Below, in pieces: positions 9,947-22,470 of a stretch of 64,000 nucleotides of DNA. The notes beneath the pieces were generated by a model. The model made no database searches and was not told where the DNA came from. It saw only the letters and a list, made by a program, of their open reading frames with translations. This DNA comes from Prorocentrum cordatum. Its lineage: Eukaryota > Sar > Dinophyceae > Prorocentrales > Prorocentraceae. The stretch is from assembly GCA_963575745.1 (NCBI GenBank), contig CAUYUJ010000914.1:130474-194473 (forward strand), in the 5' to 3' direction. Within the stretch, counting starts at the first letter, position 1. Each line of letters opens with the position of its first letter. The position numbers and the translations under genes are program-made.

Positions 9947-12900
9947 TCCACGCCTGGGGAACCTGCCGAAAAAGTTCCTTTGGGGTGCACTGGCGCCGAC
10001 CGCAGAGTGTTACACGTCGTCCCCTGACGTGCGGCACCAGGGGGAGGGAGTCGTCGCACACTGCGTGGTTTGCGTCCTCCCAGGGAGTGCCAAGGCCGAG
10101 TGACCACACAATGGCTGCCCAGAGCATGTTGTAGACCAGATTGGTCGCGTCTAGACCCAGGGACATGTCGAACAGGAAGCCCAGGTGCGACCAAGCCTTG
10201 CGGTCGAGTCTGCCAGGTTGTCGCGGTGTTTCTGCCAGCGAGAACTCGTGCGGGTGTAGCCCCGCCGCCAGGTAGATGAGCGCGTGGAAGGCAGGCGTCG
10301 AGAGGATCTCGTTGAGGCCGGCAGAGATGAGCTTGCCCAGGGAGTCCCAGTCGAAGTCCTCGGCCAGCGGGGTGTTGTAGCGATCGGCAAAGCCGTTCGC
10401 CTGGGCGTCGCGGGCTTTCCTCTTGGCCGCATCGAGCTCATTGCGCCCGTCCTCTCCCTTTGTATCGCAGCTCCAGGCGACGGGGGATGGTGCCCAGGTG
10501 GCGAGGTCGGGCAGTGGGTCAAAGCTCTCGTCTATGACCAGGGATCCCCTGTGGCCGGCAGGTCCGCCGCCCCCGAATCGGACCAAGAGGCGGGTCAAGC
10601 GTCCATATTCAGAGAGCACACGCAGCTGTGACCAGGTGGCATTGGCGAACATGCGCCCGTCTCCCAACATCAGGATGTTCCGCTTGGCCCTGGTGATTGC
10701 CACGTTCAGGCGCTTGGCGTCATCGACAAAGCCTCAATTGTGCTTCCCGTTGCTCCTGGTGGTCAGCACGATTACGATGTCTGCCTCACCACCCTGGCTG
10801 GAGTCGATGGTGGTGAGCTTGAGGGCCCCGCTTTTCATGTGCTTGCCTGCAACCTGCCTGAGTCCAGGGAAGGCAGAGCCGATGGCTGTGTGGGCGTTGT
10901 GATCCTCCCGAAAGACGGTTTCCCATCGGTAATTGTCCACCACATGCTCTTGGGGGTCAGCTCCAGGGCCAGGGATGTCTTGCCCGCCGCGACCAACACT
11001 GCCTTTTCCCTTGCCTGATTTCCCTTTCTTGCCGCCCTTTGAATTCCGAAGGGCACCGCTGAGGTGGCGGGGGCCTTGTGGCCAGCCGTCCGCGAGGATG
11101 GCCGTCTGGAGCTGGTAGCCAACGACGATTCTGACGGTGGTGCCTTTTTCGAGCTCGGGCAAGAGTGCCCGCACGATGTCCACGGCCTGCGCTGCCTCGG
11201 GGAGGTTGGCGTAGCCTGGCTGGAGGCCTGACGTTACTTCCCAGGAGGGTGTGTCGACCAGCAGGAAACGGTGCTTGTCCCCGTTCTGCGGAGGATCTAA
11301 CTGCCTGAGGGTCGCGCAAAGGTCGGCCTCGTTGGAACCGGTGAGCTTGGCCAGTTCGGTCAGTCGCCCGGGTTCCCAGGGTGTGATGTCTCTCCATGGG
11401 ATGCCTTCAACGATGGGCCTGTCCCTGAGCGGGTCCATGATGCCAGTCGTCATACCCTTGCCGTAGTAGGCTGCGTTCGGAAAGGCGAGTAGCTGCGGAT
11501 GCATGCGGTAGCAGATCGACAGGTGGACCACAGCCGTATCTTGGCCGCGGAGTGCGTGAAACATCCTGTCAAATATGCTGACACAGAGTCCCAGGTCGTT
11601 GGCAAGCTTGGAGAGAACCGTAGGGGGCAACTAATTCGGGTCGCCCACCAGTACCAGGGCTCCGCCCCAGCTTCATCGATTACCAGGAGGACAATGTGTG
11701 GACCGTCTTTCTGTCCGAGGGCTTCGGCCGCCTCGTGTGTGGACATGATTACCCTGGCATCTCGAAGCAGGTTGGCCTTGTAGGGCTTGAAGTCCGAGCT
11801 CTTGTCCCCATCCTGGAACGGGAACTCTCCGTGGGCGTTCTTGTAGTGGCCCTCTGGTGTTAGGTCCACGAGCCCCTCGTTGACACGCTCCTTCCTTGCC
11901 AGGCGCACGAATTTCCCAGGGAACCCCGTGTCGGGATCGAGACGACGTTGCTGATGCGCTTCGGACATTGCCAGGGCGGGCTGGTCTACCGCCGTGTTCG
12001 AACCGGCTGCCAGCGCGACTGCGTGCCCCGGACGTAAGCAGCATCCCCAAATGTCCAGGCAGGCGACGGAAAAAGGTGGTCTTGCCTGTCCCGGGGGGCC
12101 CGTGCACCAGTACGGCATGGTGATGCAAGGTGGCCTGAAGGGCCCTGATCGCGTCGTTGTTTGGCTTGTGCTTGCCCACCCTTTCGCGGAAGGTCGCCAG
12201 ACTGGGCGCGGTGCGCACCCTCTGGAAGACCGACCCCGTCGAGTCCGAGCTCTCATCGTCAGAGAAAGCCGTCAGACCCAAGGGAAGCGGCGGTACCTGC
12301 TGCAGAAGGCCACCTCGAACAGCTTGGGTGAGGTCAGCGTCGGGGACGTCGCTGTCCAGGGTGACGGCGGCCCTGGCCCTCAGGTTCGAGCCTACTGTGC
12401 TGGTACGCCGCAGGTCGTTGGCCGCAAGTCGGTCGGCCCGGGGGGCGCGCAAGAAGGCCAAGAGGAAAGTCAGGGGAGACAGTGCGCGGGCGAACAGATC
12501 CGCAGCATTCTGCCGGAGGTAGTAGATCTGGGCGAGAGCCCAACACTGGCGCCAATACTGGATGTCGGAGGGGGCCTCGTCCACTCGGTACCAGGGAACA
12601 TCCTCGTTTGGGGGGCGTTTCGCCTTGGTTTCATCTTCGTGGAATGGCCCCCACTTTCCTCTGTTGTACTGCACAATGCATCTGTCGGAAGGGTACCTGG
12701 TGGCCGGGTTGACGCCGAGCACTTTGGCATCTCTTGGGTGAATGGCACCGCCCAGGGAGGGGGGCCACCAGATCGTGACGACAGCAATTTTGTCAACTGT
12801 GGGGCCGGTGACAGAAATGTACAGATCTTTGCCTTCTTTGTCTCCCTCCTGGGTTCTGGATGCCACTTTGTACTTGGAGGGCCACTCCAATAGGTAGAGT

Positions 12901-14036
12901 TCCTTACCCTCTGGGAGGTCCAGCGCATTGCGCAACTGGAAGGTGTCCAGGTCGTCCAAGTCCGAGTTGACGTCGAGCGCGCAGTTGCCTTTCCTGGCCA
13001 GGTCTTCGCGCGTGGTGTCTTTTCTGTTGTCCACCGTCTCGACAGACGCTTGGCTTTCTACCCAGGCGATTATCCGAAGTGTCTGCCCACGATCCTTGAA
13101 GGAGTAAGGCCACTGCGAGTGGAGCCGAACGGCGTCGGGCAGGTCCCCTAGCGCCGCCTTGGGGTGGACACGGGAGTGCGGAGAATCCAGGGGCAGAGAG
13201 TAAAGACTAAGTACGTCGGCGGCCGCTTGGAGTGCCAGCGAATCGCCCAGCTGCTGCTCCGACGGGCCTGGTGGTGATGTATCTTCTTCCTTTGACAGCA
13301 TCACTATTCGCTGCTGGCTGGGCTGCTCCCAGGCGGGCGGAGGATGGGGCGGCGGGGGCGGAGGCAAGGGACCGCCCGAGGCTGCTGCGGGCTGCCCAGG
13401 TGCGGCGGGCAGTGACCCGACGGAGGATTTTTCTAGCGCGTTGGCCCCACCGCCTACGTCGGGCTGTCGGGCGCCCGTCCGCCTGGCCTCTCGTGTGCCC
13501 ATCTGGTGCGGCCTCACGTGCTCTGGGTCGAATCTGGTGCCTCCAGGGCTGTTGTACGTCCGTTCGTCGTCCCAGAGAGGGTAGATGGCGGGCGCGTGCA
13601 GCGCGTCTTCCGGAATCACGAGACCAGGGAGTGAGCGTGCACCGTCGCGGGATACCAAGGGTTGGACGGGCCTCCAGCCTGGCCAGGCCCTTCGCTCGAT
13701 ACGCACACGGTGCACTGAGTCCCAGGTCGATCCACTGCACATGCTCCACAGATTCCCCGGGGTGACAAAGGTGTTTGGGTCGGGCCACCCGTCGCTGTAG
13801 CGCTTTTGCGACATGTCGTAGTGCTTGTCGCTTAGGATGTGCTGAGTGTCATTCACGGGCTCCTGGCAAATCTCGCACCAGTAGCGCCACCCGCCGTTGA
13901 AGAAGGCCCAACGCATCCAGGGACAGTGCCGAGCAAGGGAAACGCGTGTGCCCAGTCTGACTGGCGGGCCGTCCTCACAGTGTGGCAGGCACGAGGGCCA
14001 ACGTCGGGTGGGACCTTGGTTGTTCCTGGGCCCCAT
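9888..14036 (-). pseudogene. Giant LINE cistron 2: C2H2 finger plus UPF1-like superfamily-1 helicase
   Basis: Starts at ATG 14034-14036, 98 nt after the RNase H stop. Near the N terminus is a U1/matrin-like finger (CEICQEPVNDTQHILSDKH). Helicase motifs follow in order: I VHGPPGTGKTT (about 12070-12101), Ia GSNTAVDQ, II VIDEAGA, III LVGDPN(stop)LPPTVLS, IV SICYRMHPQLLAFPNAAYY, V TTIDSSQGGEADIVIV and VI RLNVAITRAKRNILMLGD. The order and wording match UPF1/SMUBP2-type 5'-3' helicases. Lesions: one extra G in a GGGG run near 12025; one missing base near 11682 between DEAGA and ALVLVGDPN, which returns to the first frame; a TAG at 11631-11633 where Gln is expected; and a TGA at 10734-10736. The enzyme is recognisable but broken in this copy. 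It could unwind the RNA-cDNA hybrid or evade host RNA decay; both are speculation. Confidence 0.8.
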
Positions 14037-14082
14037 AGTGCGTCGAGTAGCCCCAGGGAGCGTCCAGTAGTAACCCAGGGAG

Positions 14083-14097
14083 GCAGCTGAAGGCTGC
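14083..14097. other. Constant-loop hairpin between cistrons 1 and 2
   Basis: Stem GCAGC/GCTGC, loop TGAAG, directly next to CCCAGGGAG, in the 98-nt spacer between the RNase H stop (14135-14137, TGA) and the helicase ATG. Position and structure suggest a translational or processing signal, not demonstrated. Confidence 0.75.
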
Positions 14098-14134
14098 GAG
14101 CTGTAGTGACCTTAGCGTGTCGGACCGGGAGCGA

Positions 14135-16830
14135 TCAGGGGAGATGAGGAGGAGGGGGATTTTCGAGAGCGTCAACGATCTGGGCGACCTGGTCCAAGTC
14201 GCAGAGGTCGACTCCTGCAGCGGGGAAGAGACGGGGAGAGGAACGATAGGTGTTTTCCCACACGACCCAGGTGGTGACCGCATGATCACTGGCGTGTCTG
14301 ATAGCGCTGGCCCAAAAGACCCCTAACGTCGCAAGGCGGTCGGCCGCTTTGTTGAGCCGACGTCGCACCGCCTGCCATGTGAGGGCCCATCCCGATTCAC
14401 TGGCTTGCCTGCGGGCAAAGTCCATTTGTTGTGCCAGATGGAGCCGCCGATAGCGTCCAGTGCCGGCCCCGTATCGGATGGCGGCATGGTTGTCACCAAC
14501 CACTCTGGCGCCACGGAGCGTGTCTTCAACATGTGGGAGCAGGGCGAGACCGGCTCTGCACCCAGAGGCCTCGGCCGTCTGTGCATTGTCGCAGCCTGGG
14601 AGGGCCACCACAGCGACCGCCACGACGCGCGGGTAGCCGCGGCGTGGGTCATGCCTCCAAAGAACAGCCGCCGCACCAGAGACCTTGTCCCCGTCTCGAA
14701 TTCGGCGAGCCCCCCCGTCGAACGTAAGCTCGTAAGGCCATTGGGCAGAGTCGACGGCGGGGAGCGAAGAGTCTCTGACTGTGATTTCTTCGCCACAGCC
14801 CATGTCCATGCCGGCTCTGAGCACGAGGGTGTGTTGCTCACAGAGTCTGCAATACGCTTTGGTCCAGAGGGCACTGGGGTCCCTGTCCGTCCTGGGGCAT
14901 GGGAACCAGCGCCCTGCCCAGGGGGGCATCCAGCCCGCTCTGGGGCTACCGGCTTGGAGGACTGCTAGCCTGTCACCACTAAGTGTGGCTCTCGTGGTGA
15001 TAGGGAAGCACCGGATTTCCCCTCCGGCGCGTGGTGCTTGTCTGCCGAGATGGGGTCCGGCGGCGCCGCGGATGCGCCGTAAGTGCGGCCCTTGGGGGTT
15101 GCACAGCTGGCAGAGGTCGAGCATAGGGGCCCAGACTGCGGTTTCGTCTGCCGGGGCGACGGGAGGCTGCCCTTCATGCAAGTCATCGTCAGCTTCGTCG
15201 TCGTCCTGAAGGTCGGAGTCGGGGACAGCGATGCCCTGGACAATGAGTCTGGCGGCTTCGTCAGCACCAATGGGGGTGCAGTCCAAGTTCACACAGTACC
15301 TGAAGGAAATCTGGTGCAACAGTCGGCAGACTAGCCTCTGGTGTTGTCCCCTAGTGCACATTGCCGCGGCCAGGTCCCTGGGATGGTCCGGGGCTCTAGT
15401 TTTTTCCCAGGCAAGGGCAGCCGCGGGGCACCAGCACCACACGTGCTCGGTTGTGGCTTCTCCAAGGCCACAGAGTGGACAGACTCCGTAGAGCCCTTGC
15501 CGCATGGAGACGCTAATGCTAGCATGGTGTCTTCTTCGCTCGGCAGCAAGTGCGCGCAGGTCTTCGGGGAGGGCGTCGTCGTCTAGGAGAGGCCAGAGGG
15601 CGGCCTCACCCCTCCAGGTCCTAAGGCAGGTGTCACACCAGGCCTGTCCGTCGTCTCGCTGGCCCGCGGTGAGCCACACTCTCTTGGCAGGTCCGCCGCA
15701 GCTGCACTGGTGGGGGATCCTGTCTGCCACGCTTCGCCGTCGCGCAAGAGCCGGGTAGCCCGTTGGCCAGAAGCCGGAGGACGTGATGTGCCTCGGTGAA
15801 GGATGCACAGTGTCCCAGGAGAGACCATTTCGCGCCGTCTGTCTGCGCCCACCTGCGCTCGTCACTGGTTGCGGCGAACCATTTGTCAACGATGCGTCCA
15901 TGTAACTGGGGCCAGGCCGCGGCGTAGACCACCCGACCGAAGTAGCGAGCCCGCAATCGAGGAGGCCCCCTCACCGCTCGATTGAAGAAGTCGGCTGCCC
16001 TGGAGTCGGTCAGAACCTTGGAGCCGGGTCTGAAGGGCCCTTGCCGCGGCGGAAACTCCCGTGCCAATTTCGCGAGTTGGTTCCACCTTCTTCTGGCCTT
16101 CTGTCGTGACTGGGGCGGGCCCCACAGGTCGTCAAGGACGTGGGCTCTGGCTGCAGTCGCACGCGAGGTGGCGACAGGGCACTTGGGGCAGCCAGGGACC
16201 TGGAACCGGATGCCCAGGCCAGTGAGAATGTTGTCGGGAATCCACGAGGCAGAGGCCAGGCCGAGAGCAACCCTAAGGTGGGCACGAAGCGCCCTTTCAT
16301 GAACGGTGTCGGGGAGAGAGCAGTGCGAAGGGCAGGGGATGAGCGCAATCAGATAAGTATTCCAAGCAAGGGCGGTCTTGTTAGGCGACATGTTGGCCAG
16401 GTGTAGGGCCATGGCTCTGTCCCGGAGTTTGGGGAGCGGTTTGCCCCAAGTGCCCGCAACGAGGGCGTCGAGCTGTCCCCGGGTCACGGCGCCCCTGGGC
16501 GGTGAGGTCTCTCCTTCGGCAGCCCGAGATACGACGCAGGCGCCGAGGTAGGGCCACTGTGGCCGCGCAGCGGACGAGCCGAAGGGGGTGTAGTCCATGG
16601 CACGTCTCCACCACTCGTGCTTGCTGGCTGGAACCAGGGCCGTTTTGAAGTTGCACCTGTAAGGGCAGCTCCATGGAATACACAACGCGGCGCTGTCTGG
16701 CCCTCCGACCCATCTGATCATGTCCAGTATAAGTGCCTCCGGAAGGTCGGTGACCGTCGCCGTGGTGCCATTGTCAGTGAAATCCACGGGGGCAGTTGCC
16801 AGGAGTTGCCTGACGTTGACCCTGCGCGGC
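14135..16830 (-). pseudogene. Giant LINE cistron 1, C-terminal part: RT thumb, zinc finger, RNase H
   Basis: Continues the reverse transcriptase after a frameshift near 16830 and shifts again near 15750. The first part is the RT thumb/connection (PEALILDMIRWVGGPDSAAL ... LAWNTYLIALIPCPSHCSLP). It is followed by Cys/His pairs (CSCGG, WCDTC, CPLCGLGEATTEHVWCWC) typical of the region between RT and RNase H. The RNase H domain shows its acidic residues in order: ELTFDGGARR (D), AQTAEASGCRAG (E), VVGDNHAAI (D) and RLNKAADRLA (last D). It ends ENPPPPHLP then TGA. With EN and RT this makes an APE-type LINE with its own RNase H. Confidence 0.8.
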
Positions 16831-18984
16831 GCGCAGCGCGGCCAGGTCGTCCACGTGCGTCGGGTCGTCCGACCCCGTGATGTTTCCAAGGGCGCAGATG
16901 AGGGGGCCATAGCCCAGGCACCAGAGGAGCGGGGGGGCGGTGCCCCCCATTCCGATGGAGCGAAGGAGCCTCCTTATTCTGCTCTTGTACTTCCCTTTGC
17001 AGGTGCGCACGCTCCTGCAACTGACCAGGGCGTCCACTGAGTGAAGAAGCCAGCTGGGGAGTTGCCGTCGATCCGCCAGCTGCCCCATCCATTGCAGGGA
17101 TATACGCTCGAAAGCTTTGTTCTGGTCGCAGAAGAGGGCAGCCGTGCTGGGGGCTGGGCCCAGGGATCTTGCGGCGTTCTGTATGTACTGGTCCACGGCA
17201 ACTTGGTGCTCGCCCAGCAGGGCTGTCCACAATGGCCCGGGTTCGGTATCGGGCACCGGGTCCAGGGCAAGGTGGTTACTGGCAGATGTGATGTTGGGAC
17301 CACACTGCCCCCCTCGCTTGGCCGCTTGATTAGGGCTGAGTCTGGGTTCGATCACCGGGCCAAGCTGGTCAGCAACGGTCGCGCCGTGCAGTCTCCGAAG
17401 GCAGGTGGGGAGTTGCAAGGGTCGCATGTCGCTGGGCAATTCAGCGGCAGCTTTTTTGCCAATCCAGAACAACAAATCAATGGAAGGGCCTAGGACCAGG
17501 TCGATAAGAACTGGGTTCAGGTCCGCGGCGCACCAGGCCTGCGCGAGCAGGCAGGCAACGAAACGGGCCCCGGGGTGGCACAGTTCATGCGGTTCTCCAT
17601 CCACCCCAGGAGCACTGCCGCTTGGGCCCAAGACGAGGGAGGCAATCCTGCCCCACTGCGGGTTGGGGGAGTCCGGGAACTGCCCGAGATCCTTGCGCCG
17701 GAAATATTCGCCAAGGATTCGGTCCGCGGCTGGGGGAAGGGGAGGGGCAGTTTGCCAGATATGGTTACGGCTCCGCCAAAGGACGTCGTCAACTTCCTTC
17801 GTGCGTTCCTTCCACCTCCCATAAGTGTCACGCACCCCGGGAACGGCGTGCGTTTTGACGAAGATTTCTCGGCCCGCGCGGCGGTGCGAGGCGAGGGCGG
17901 GGCGCTCGACGCCAGGGCCCCTTTGTACGGGGGTGAGTCGAGCCGCCCGCCTCTGAGCGGTGTCGTTGTCCCACTTTCGCAACCAGGTGGCGGCCTGCTG
18001 GGGGGTCAGGTCGTTGCCGCCCCACTCGCACTCGGCAAGCCAGGCCGCGAGTGCCCCCACAGGGCGCGTGCTGGATTCGGATCTCGCCGCAGCAGCGAGC
18101 AGAGTACCTGGAGAGCGATTGGTCTTGATCCTGCGCCACTTCCTCCACCGGTCCTGCACGGCTGCCGACATAGCGTGACGACCAAGAGTGAGCAGGGCAG
18201 GAACGAGGGGGACAGTGTGGTCGTCCACCAGGGGAGGGGGCGGAGGTGGAGCTGAAGGCTCCTGCTCTCTTTCTCCTTCGCCGTCATCGTTGTCCCTGCG
18301 TCTTGCTGGGAAATGGCCAGGGGCCGCCGGGCGGGCCCAGTCGGCGGGTTGCAGGGGTCCGGTCAGGTCGACGTCGGGCAGTCCGAAGGTACGCTCGAGG
18401 AAGGTGTAGAGGGCTCTTAGTTCAGCATGCGCCTCGTCCGGCAGGAGGCGCAAGTCACCGGCCCGCATGGTGTTGTCTCTGCGGGTTCTGGGGGCGCCCT
18501 GAGGTTCAAGGTGCATGATGGCGTGGTCAGATACTGACGGTTTCCATTCTTTCCTGACTCCATAGGCCCCAAGCTGTCGGTAAGGGCAAGCGACGATGTC
18601 AATTTGCGACTCGTTGTCTGCGTCGACCCTAGTGGGGCCGTCGCAGTGGCAGACGCGCGATCCTGTCTGGGCGAGCAGATCGGCGAGGGCCGCAGCATCG
18701 TCGGTTTCGCCTTCTCTGGGGTTGTCAACCTGCATGTTCGTGTCACCCCCCCAGTACGTGGGGGTGTCATCCCATCTCTCGATGGCCTGACGAATGGCAT
18801 CTATGGTTTCGGACTTCCTAGACGGAGGGAGGTGCGCCGACGCCAGGCGGTAGGTGCTTTCCCCTCGTCTGATCGCGGCTGCAACGGCGCGCCCAGGGAC
18901 AAGATCCTCAGACCGAACAAGCGCCGTGCCGCGCGGGATGAGGATTGCCACCCCGCCGGCGCGGCCCCCGGCCGGCCCCGTGTA
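16774..18984 (-). pseudogene. Giant LINE cistron 1: APE endonuclease (C-terminal two thirds) and reverse transcriptase
   Basis: Just left of the insertion the frame reads YTGPAGGRAGGVAILIPRG, then WGGDTNMQ (catalytic D/N), QIDIVAC (D) and SVSDHAIMHL (catalytic DH): a complete set of APE endonuclease C-terminal motifs. About 250 residues of linker lead to the RT: LPTCLRRLHGATVADQL, motif A ALFCDQNKAFERI (about 17101-17140), motif B GMGGTAPPLLW and motif C HVDD (about 16850). The frame is lost just after motif C. The N-terminal third of the endonuclease lies 17.4 kb away at 36362-36560. Catalytic residues that can be seen are intact. Confidence 0.85.
18982..18984. repeat. 3-bp target duplication (GTA), left copy
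   Basis: GTA here and at 36359-36361. Removing the insertion plus one copy joins codons to read LIASPAY-TGPAGGRAGG in frame across the endonuclease. Confidence 0.75.
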
Positions 18985-19160
18985 CCCAGAGGTCTCGCGG
19001 GGCAAAAAAAAGCGCACCACAGCGAAGGGGCAACAAAAGAATGCCGCGACAACTCTTCTAAAAAATCGTCGCACTTTGTTTGCGCGCGACGAAAAATAAG
19101 GCGCGCCATCAAGAAAAAAAGGGGGCACCCGCCAAAGTCCGGGACAAAAAAAAACACAGT
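18985..19160. repeat. A-rich subterminal repeats, left end of insertion
   Basis: Runs of seven to nine A separated by GC-rich words (GGGGCAAAAAAAAGCGC, CGACGAAAAATAAGGCGC, GGGACAAAAAAAAACAC). The same A-run/GCGC style recurs at 36090-36345, in the same orientation. Possible transposase-binding region. Confidence 0.6.
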
Positions 19161-19659
19161 TGTTGTGGGTTCGCAGACATGTGCTTACACGTGTGAATGT
19201 GTACACACACATATATATATACACATGCTTATACAATTAAATACATGTATATACAACTCTATATGAATATGCACCTATAGATGTGCATACATATATGTAT
19301 GTATATACTATAACATAATATAATATAACATAATATAATAAAATATATAATATATATATAGATGTATCGAAACCAATTGGCGTGCCCGACGCAAGCGTTG
19401 GAATTGGCTTGTAGACTCTGCGACGGGATTCGCGAGCCAGAACGCGCGCGCGCTATACTCGATCGGTTGGCCACGACAAACCCCGATTATGCCAGAACGC
19501 CGCTATGGCCCCAACCATCTTACGGCGGAGTGGCGTAGGTCATTCTGGTTACTATCATATTCTTTCTCTTTCTTCGTGTGTTTCTTGCGTTGTGTATTGT
19601 AATGCAGCTATATATATGTATCCTCTCTCCTCCTCCTCCTCCTCCTCCTCCTCCTCCTC

Positions 19660-19690
<31 letters not shown>

Positions 19691-20261
19691 TCCTCCTCCT
19701 CCTCCTCCAGGGGCCCCCACAGGGCCAAAAGAGCCCTCCTCCCCCCGAGCAGCGCAAGGGGGGCGTGGGCAGCCAAAAACCTCGCGCCGTCGCCGCCGTC
19801 CGTCGCCAGCCGCCGCTCACGATCGCAGCGTATCTCGACCGCCACCGTCGCCGTTGCCCGGCCCTGTCGCGCCTCGTGCGCGGCCCCCCCGACGGGCCCC
19901 CGCGGGGCCCGCCGAGCCAGAGGGGTGAACGGGGAGAGAAGGGAGAGGATTGGGAAAGTGAGGGGGACGTGATTGGGGGAGAGACGGAAACGAAGAACGG
20001 TAGAGGAGGGAGTGTGATATATGGGGATTGGCAGGGAGTGGATATAGAGGGTTTGGCAGGATGGGTGCACTCGGGGATTGGAGCGTGGCCCCAGGTGGGT
20101 CTGGCACTCGTGTTTCGGTCAACCGCGAAAGATGAGCGGCCTCGCATCACGCACCCAAGCTTTCAAACCACTCGCGCAGCGTCGTTCGTGCCTCGAGGCT
20201 TGCATCAAAAAACACTTATCATCAAATCGCGCCTCGAGGCATGATAAATTATTCTGGCACT
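19161..20261. other. TA-rich stretch, TCC microsatellite, no gene
   Basis: 19195-19370 is TA-rich with CA/TA repeats. 19626-19710 is a TCC tract. 19711-20260 is GC-rich with no supported gene. The open frames are proline-, serine- or glutamate-rich shadows. Confidence 0.6.
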
Positions 20262-20791
20262 CTATGGGGCCACCCTCCCCAACATAGCACAGGCGAGGCC
20301 GATGCCGAGGCAAGGCGCTGACATTGCATTGCCTGGTGCCTTGATTGCGCCCCACTGCGCTGTAAACGTCGAGTGCAAATCTAACTCGGGAGGGTAGCCG
20401 AGCAGCAGAAAACGCTCCTTCAGGGTGAGGAACCTCTGGAACTTCGGAGGCTCCACGGCCTCGATCCACAACCTAGTGCTACGAGTTGTCAAGCGCGGAA
20501 TCACACCGAAACGAATCTCTGTGCCACGAATTTTACCAGGAGCCCGACTCAAGTCAAATGCGCAGATCGTGTGAACTCCCACCGTCGAGTTGCCATCCAC
20601 GCGGTCCTGCATCGCCTGCCTGGAGTGTTTCAAGTTTGCAACATGTCGACGACGACGACGACGACACGACGACGACAACGACGGACGACTGAGGACGGAC
20701 GACGACGACGACGACGACGACGACGGACGACGACGACGACGGACGGACGACAACGACGACGACGACGACGACGACAACGACGACGACGACG

Positions 20792-20823
<32 letters not shown>

Positions 20824-22155
20824 GACTACGACGACGAAGGGAACGCAAATGCTCGACCCCCTGTCCGTCACTCCCTCCCTCTCACCCTCCATTGCCCCAT
20901 CATCCCTCCATCCTCTTCTTTCCTCCTCCCTGCCTCCTCCTACTTTCCTGCCCTTCCTCCTCTCTCCATTCACTTCCTACCTCCACGTTTCTGCCTCTCT
21001 GGGGGTCTGGATCGTTTTGCCAACCTGTTTAGCCGTCAGCTTCGACTCGTCGAACGCGGGAACGTCGATGTCTAAGAAATCGCGCAGCGAGGGGAGCTGG
21101 AACCTAGTGTCACAGGGCCTCACTTTCGGCATGATGTCGCGAAACGCGCTGATCCGCCTGCCACATAGGTAGACCCTCGCAGGGAGGCGGGAAGGCGTTC
21201 GCGGAGGAGGAGGAGAAGGAGGAGGAGGAGGAGAAGGAGGAGGAGGAGGAGGGGGAGGAGGAGGATAATGAGACGGAGTGGGATAAGGAGGAGGACGAGG
21301 AAAGGATGAGAGGAGTCCTTGGCCTGCTCTGGGGCAGCCCGTGGTAGATGGCGTCTGTGCGCCAGATCCAAGCCATCCACGTGTTGCCGAGCCTGTCCTT
21401 CAGCTGCTGCTCGGCGCACTCCATTGGACAGTCTCCGCCATGGCCCCTCTCCGCCATGCCCCCTACGTTCTCGAGCAAGAAGGCCATCAACGCCTTCGAC
21501 GGGCGCTTGGCCTGGTCGACGACTGCATCGATGGCGCATCCGAACGGCTTGCTCCTTGGGTCACCCCTGCCTTTTCCTCGTGCTGGCGAACGTCGAACGC
21601 CGAGGGTCAACGAGGAAGGCGCCGCCCACGCGCGCAGCTTGCTCGACGCCGAACGGTGCCGGACAGGCTGCAAACAGGGCGCGGTGCCTTCCTCGATGGC
21701 CCTCGGGCGTTGATTCGTCCGCTGTGTCCTTGGCCAGCCTTGCTAAAGGGTGGGCAGGGCGGTCCAGCCACGATCATCTGCACGTCGGGGTACTCCGAGC
21801 TCTTGATCTTTGCGATGCCCCCCTTCTTGCCAACGAACACCTTCGCGAGCGTCCCGTCGTCGTGGACCTTCGCCATGAGAAGCTTCAGGCGGTCCCACAC
21901 GTCGTAGCTCAAGGTGTTCGGCTTCATCCCGATCTCCCGCAGCGCTACTGTCGCTGTCTCCAGGCCACAACAGAGACTGAGCACCGTGACCTCCTGCCCC
22001 TGCAAAGGCGCTATATCCTCCTTGGCACACTGCTGCCGCGGGCAGTCGAGATGGCCGAAGTTCCACTTGCGCCTTTTGAGCTGCCTGGGATTTGCTGCTG
22101 GACGGCCGCCCGCATCGCGAGCGCTCGGTTTTCTGCGCGCTGGTAATGAAAGCAT
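20262..22155 (-). CDS. Compact C5 cytosine DNA methyltransferase, four exons
   Basis: Proposed exons (minus order): 22155-21729, 21576-21318, 21175-21025 and 20615-20262. They sum to 1191 nt, 396 aa plus TAG. Introns 1 and 2 begin GA and end AG (GACACAG...CACGAG; GACTCCTC...TGCGAG); intron 3 is GT-AG. Introns 2 and 3 contain the GAG and GAC microsatellites. Spliced motifs run in order: I VLSLCCGLETATVALREIG, IV VAGPPCPPFSKAGQGKGRGD (joined over intron 1), VI FLLENVGGM, VIII GLPQSRPRVYLCGRR (joined over intron 2), then a short target-recognition stretch, FLTLKERFLLLGYP and X APGNAMSAPCLGIGLA. All catalytic motifs look intact. Target context unknown. It resembles small Dcm-like enzymes more than large maintenance methyltransferases. 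Upstream exons cannot be excluded. Confidence 0.8.
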
Positions 22156-22309
22156 GCTGGTCGATGGCTGCAGCTCGCCTCTGAAATGTTTGCAGCCTGA
22201 ACATTATCGAAAAAAACGAAGGACGGGTAAGATAAATCACAGCATAGCCTCGAAATGCACATCTAGCGGATTGATGCCGCAGTAGGCCCCATCCCGTGTA
22301 AATAAAAAG

Positions 22310-22470
22310 AAGAGGAGGAGGATGAGGAGGAGGAGGAGGAGGGGGAGGAGGAGGATGACGAGGAGGGGGAGGAGGAGAAGGAGGATGAGGAGGAGGAGGG
22401 GGAGGAGGACGAGGAGGAGGAGGAGGAGGAGGAGGAGGAGGGGGAGGGGGAGGGGGAGGAGAAGAAGCGC
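22310..22470. repeat. GAG microsatellite
   Basis: GGA/GAG repeats with occasional T or C, on the plus strand. No coding sense. Confidence 0.9.
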
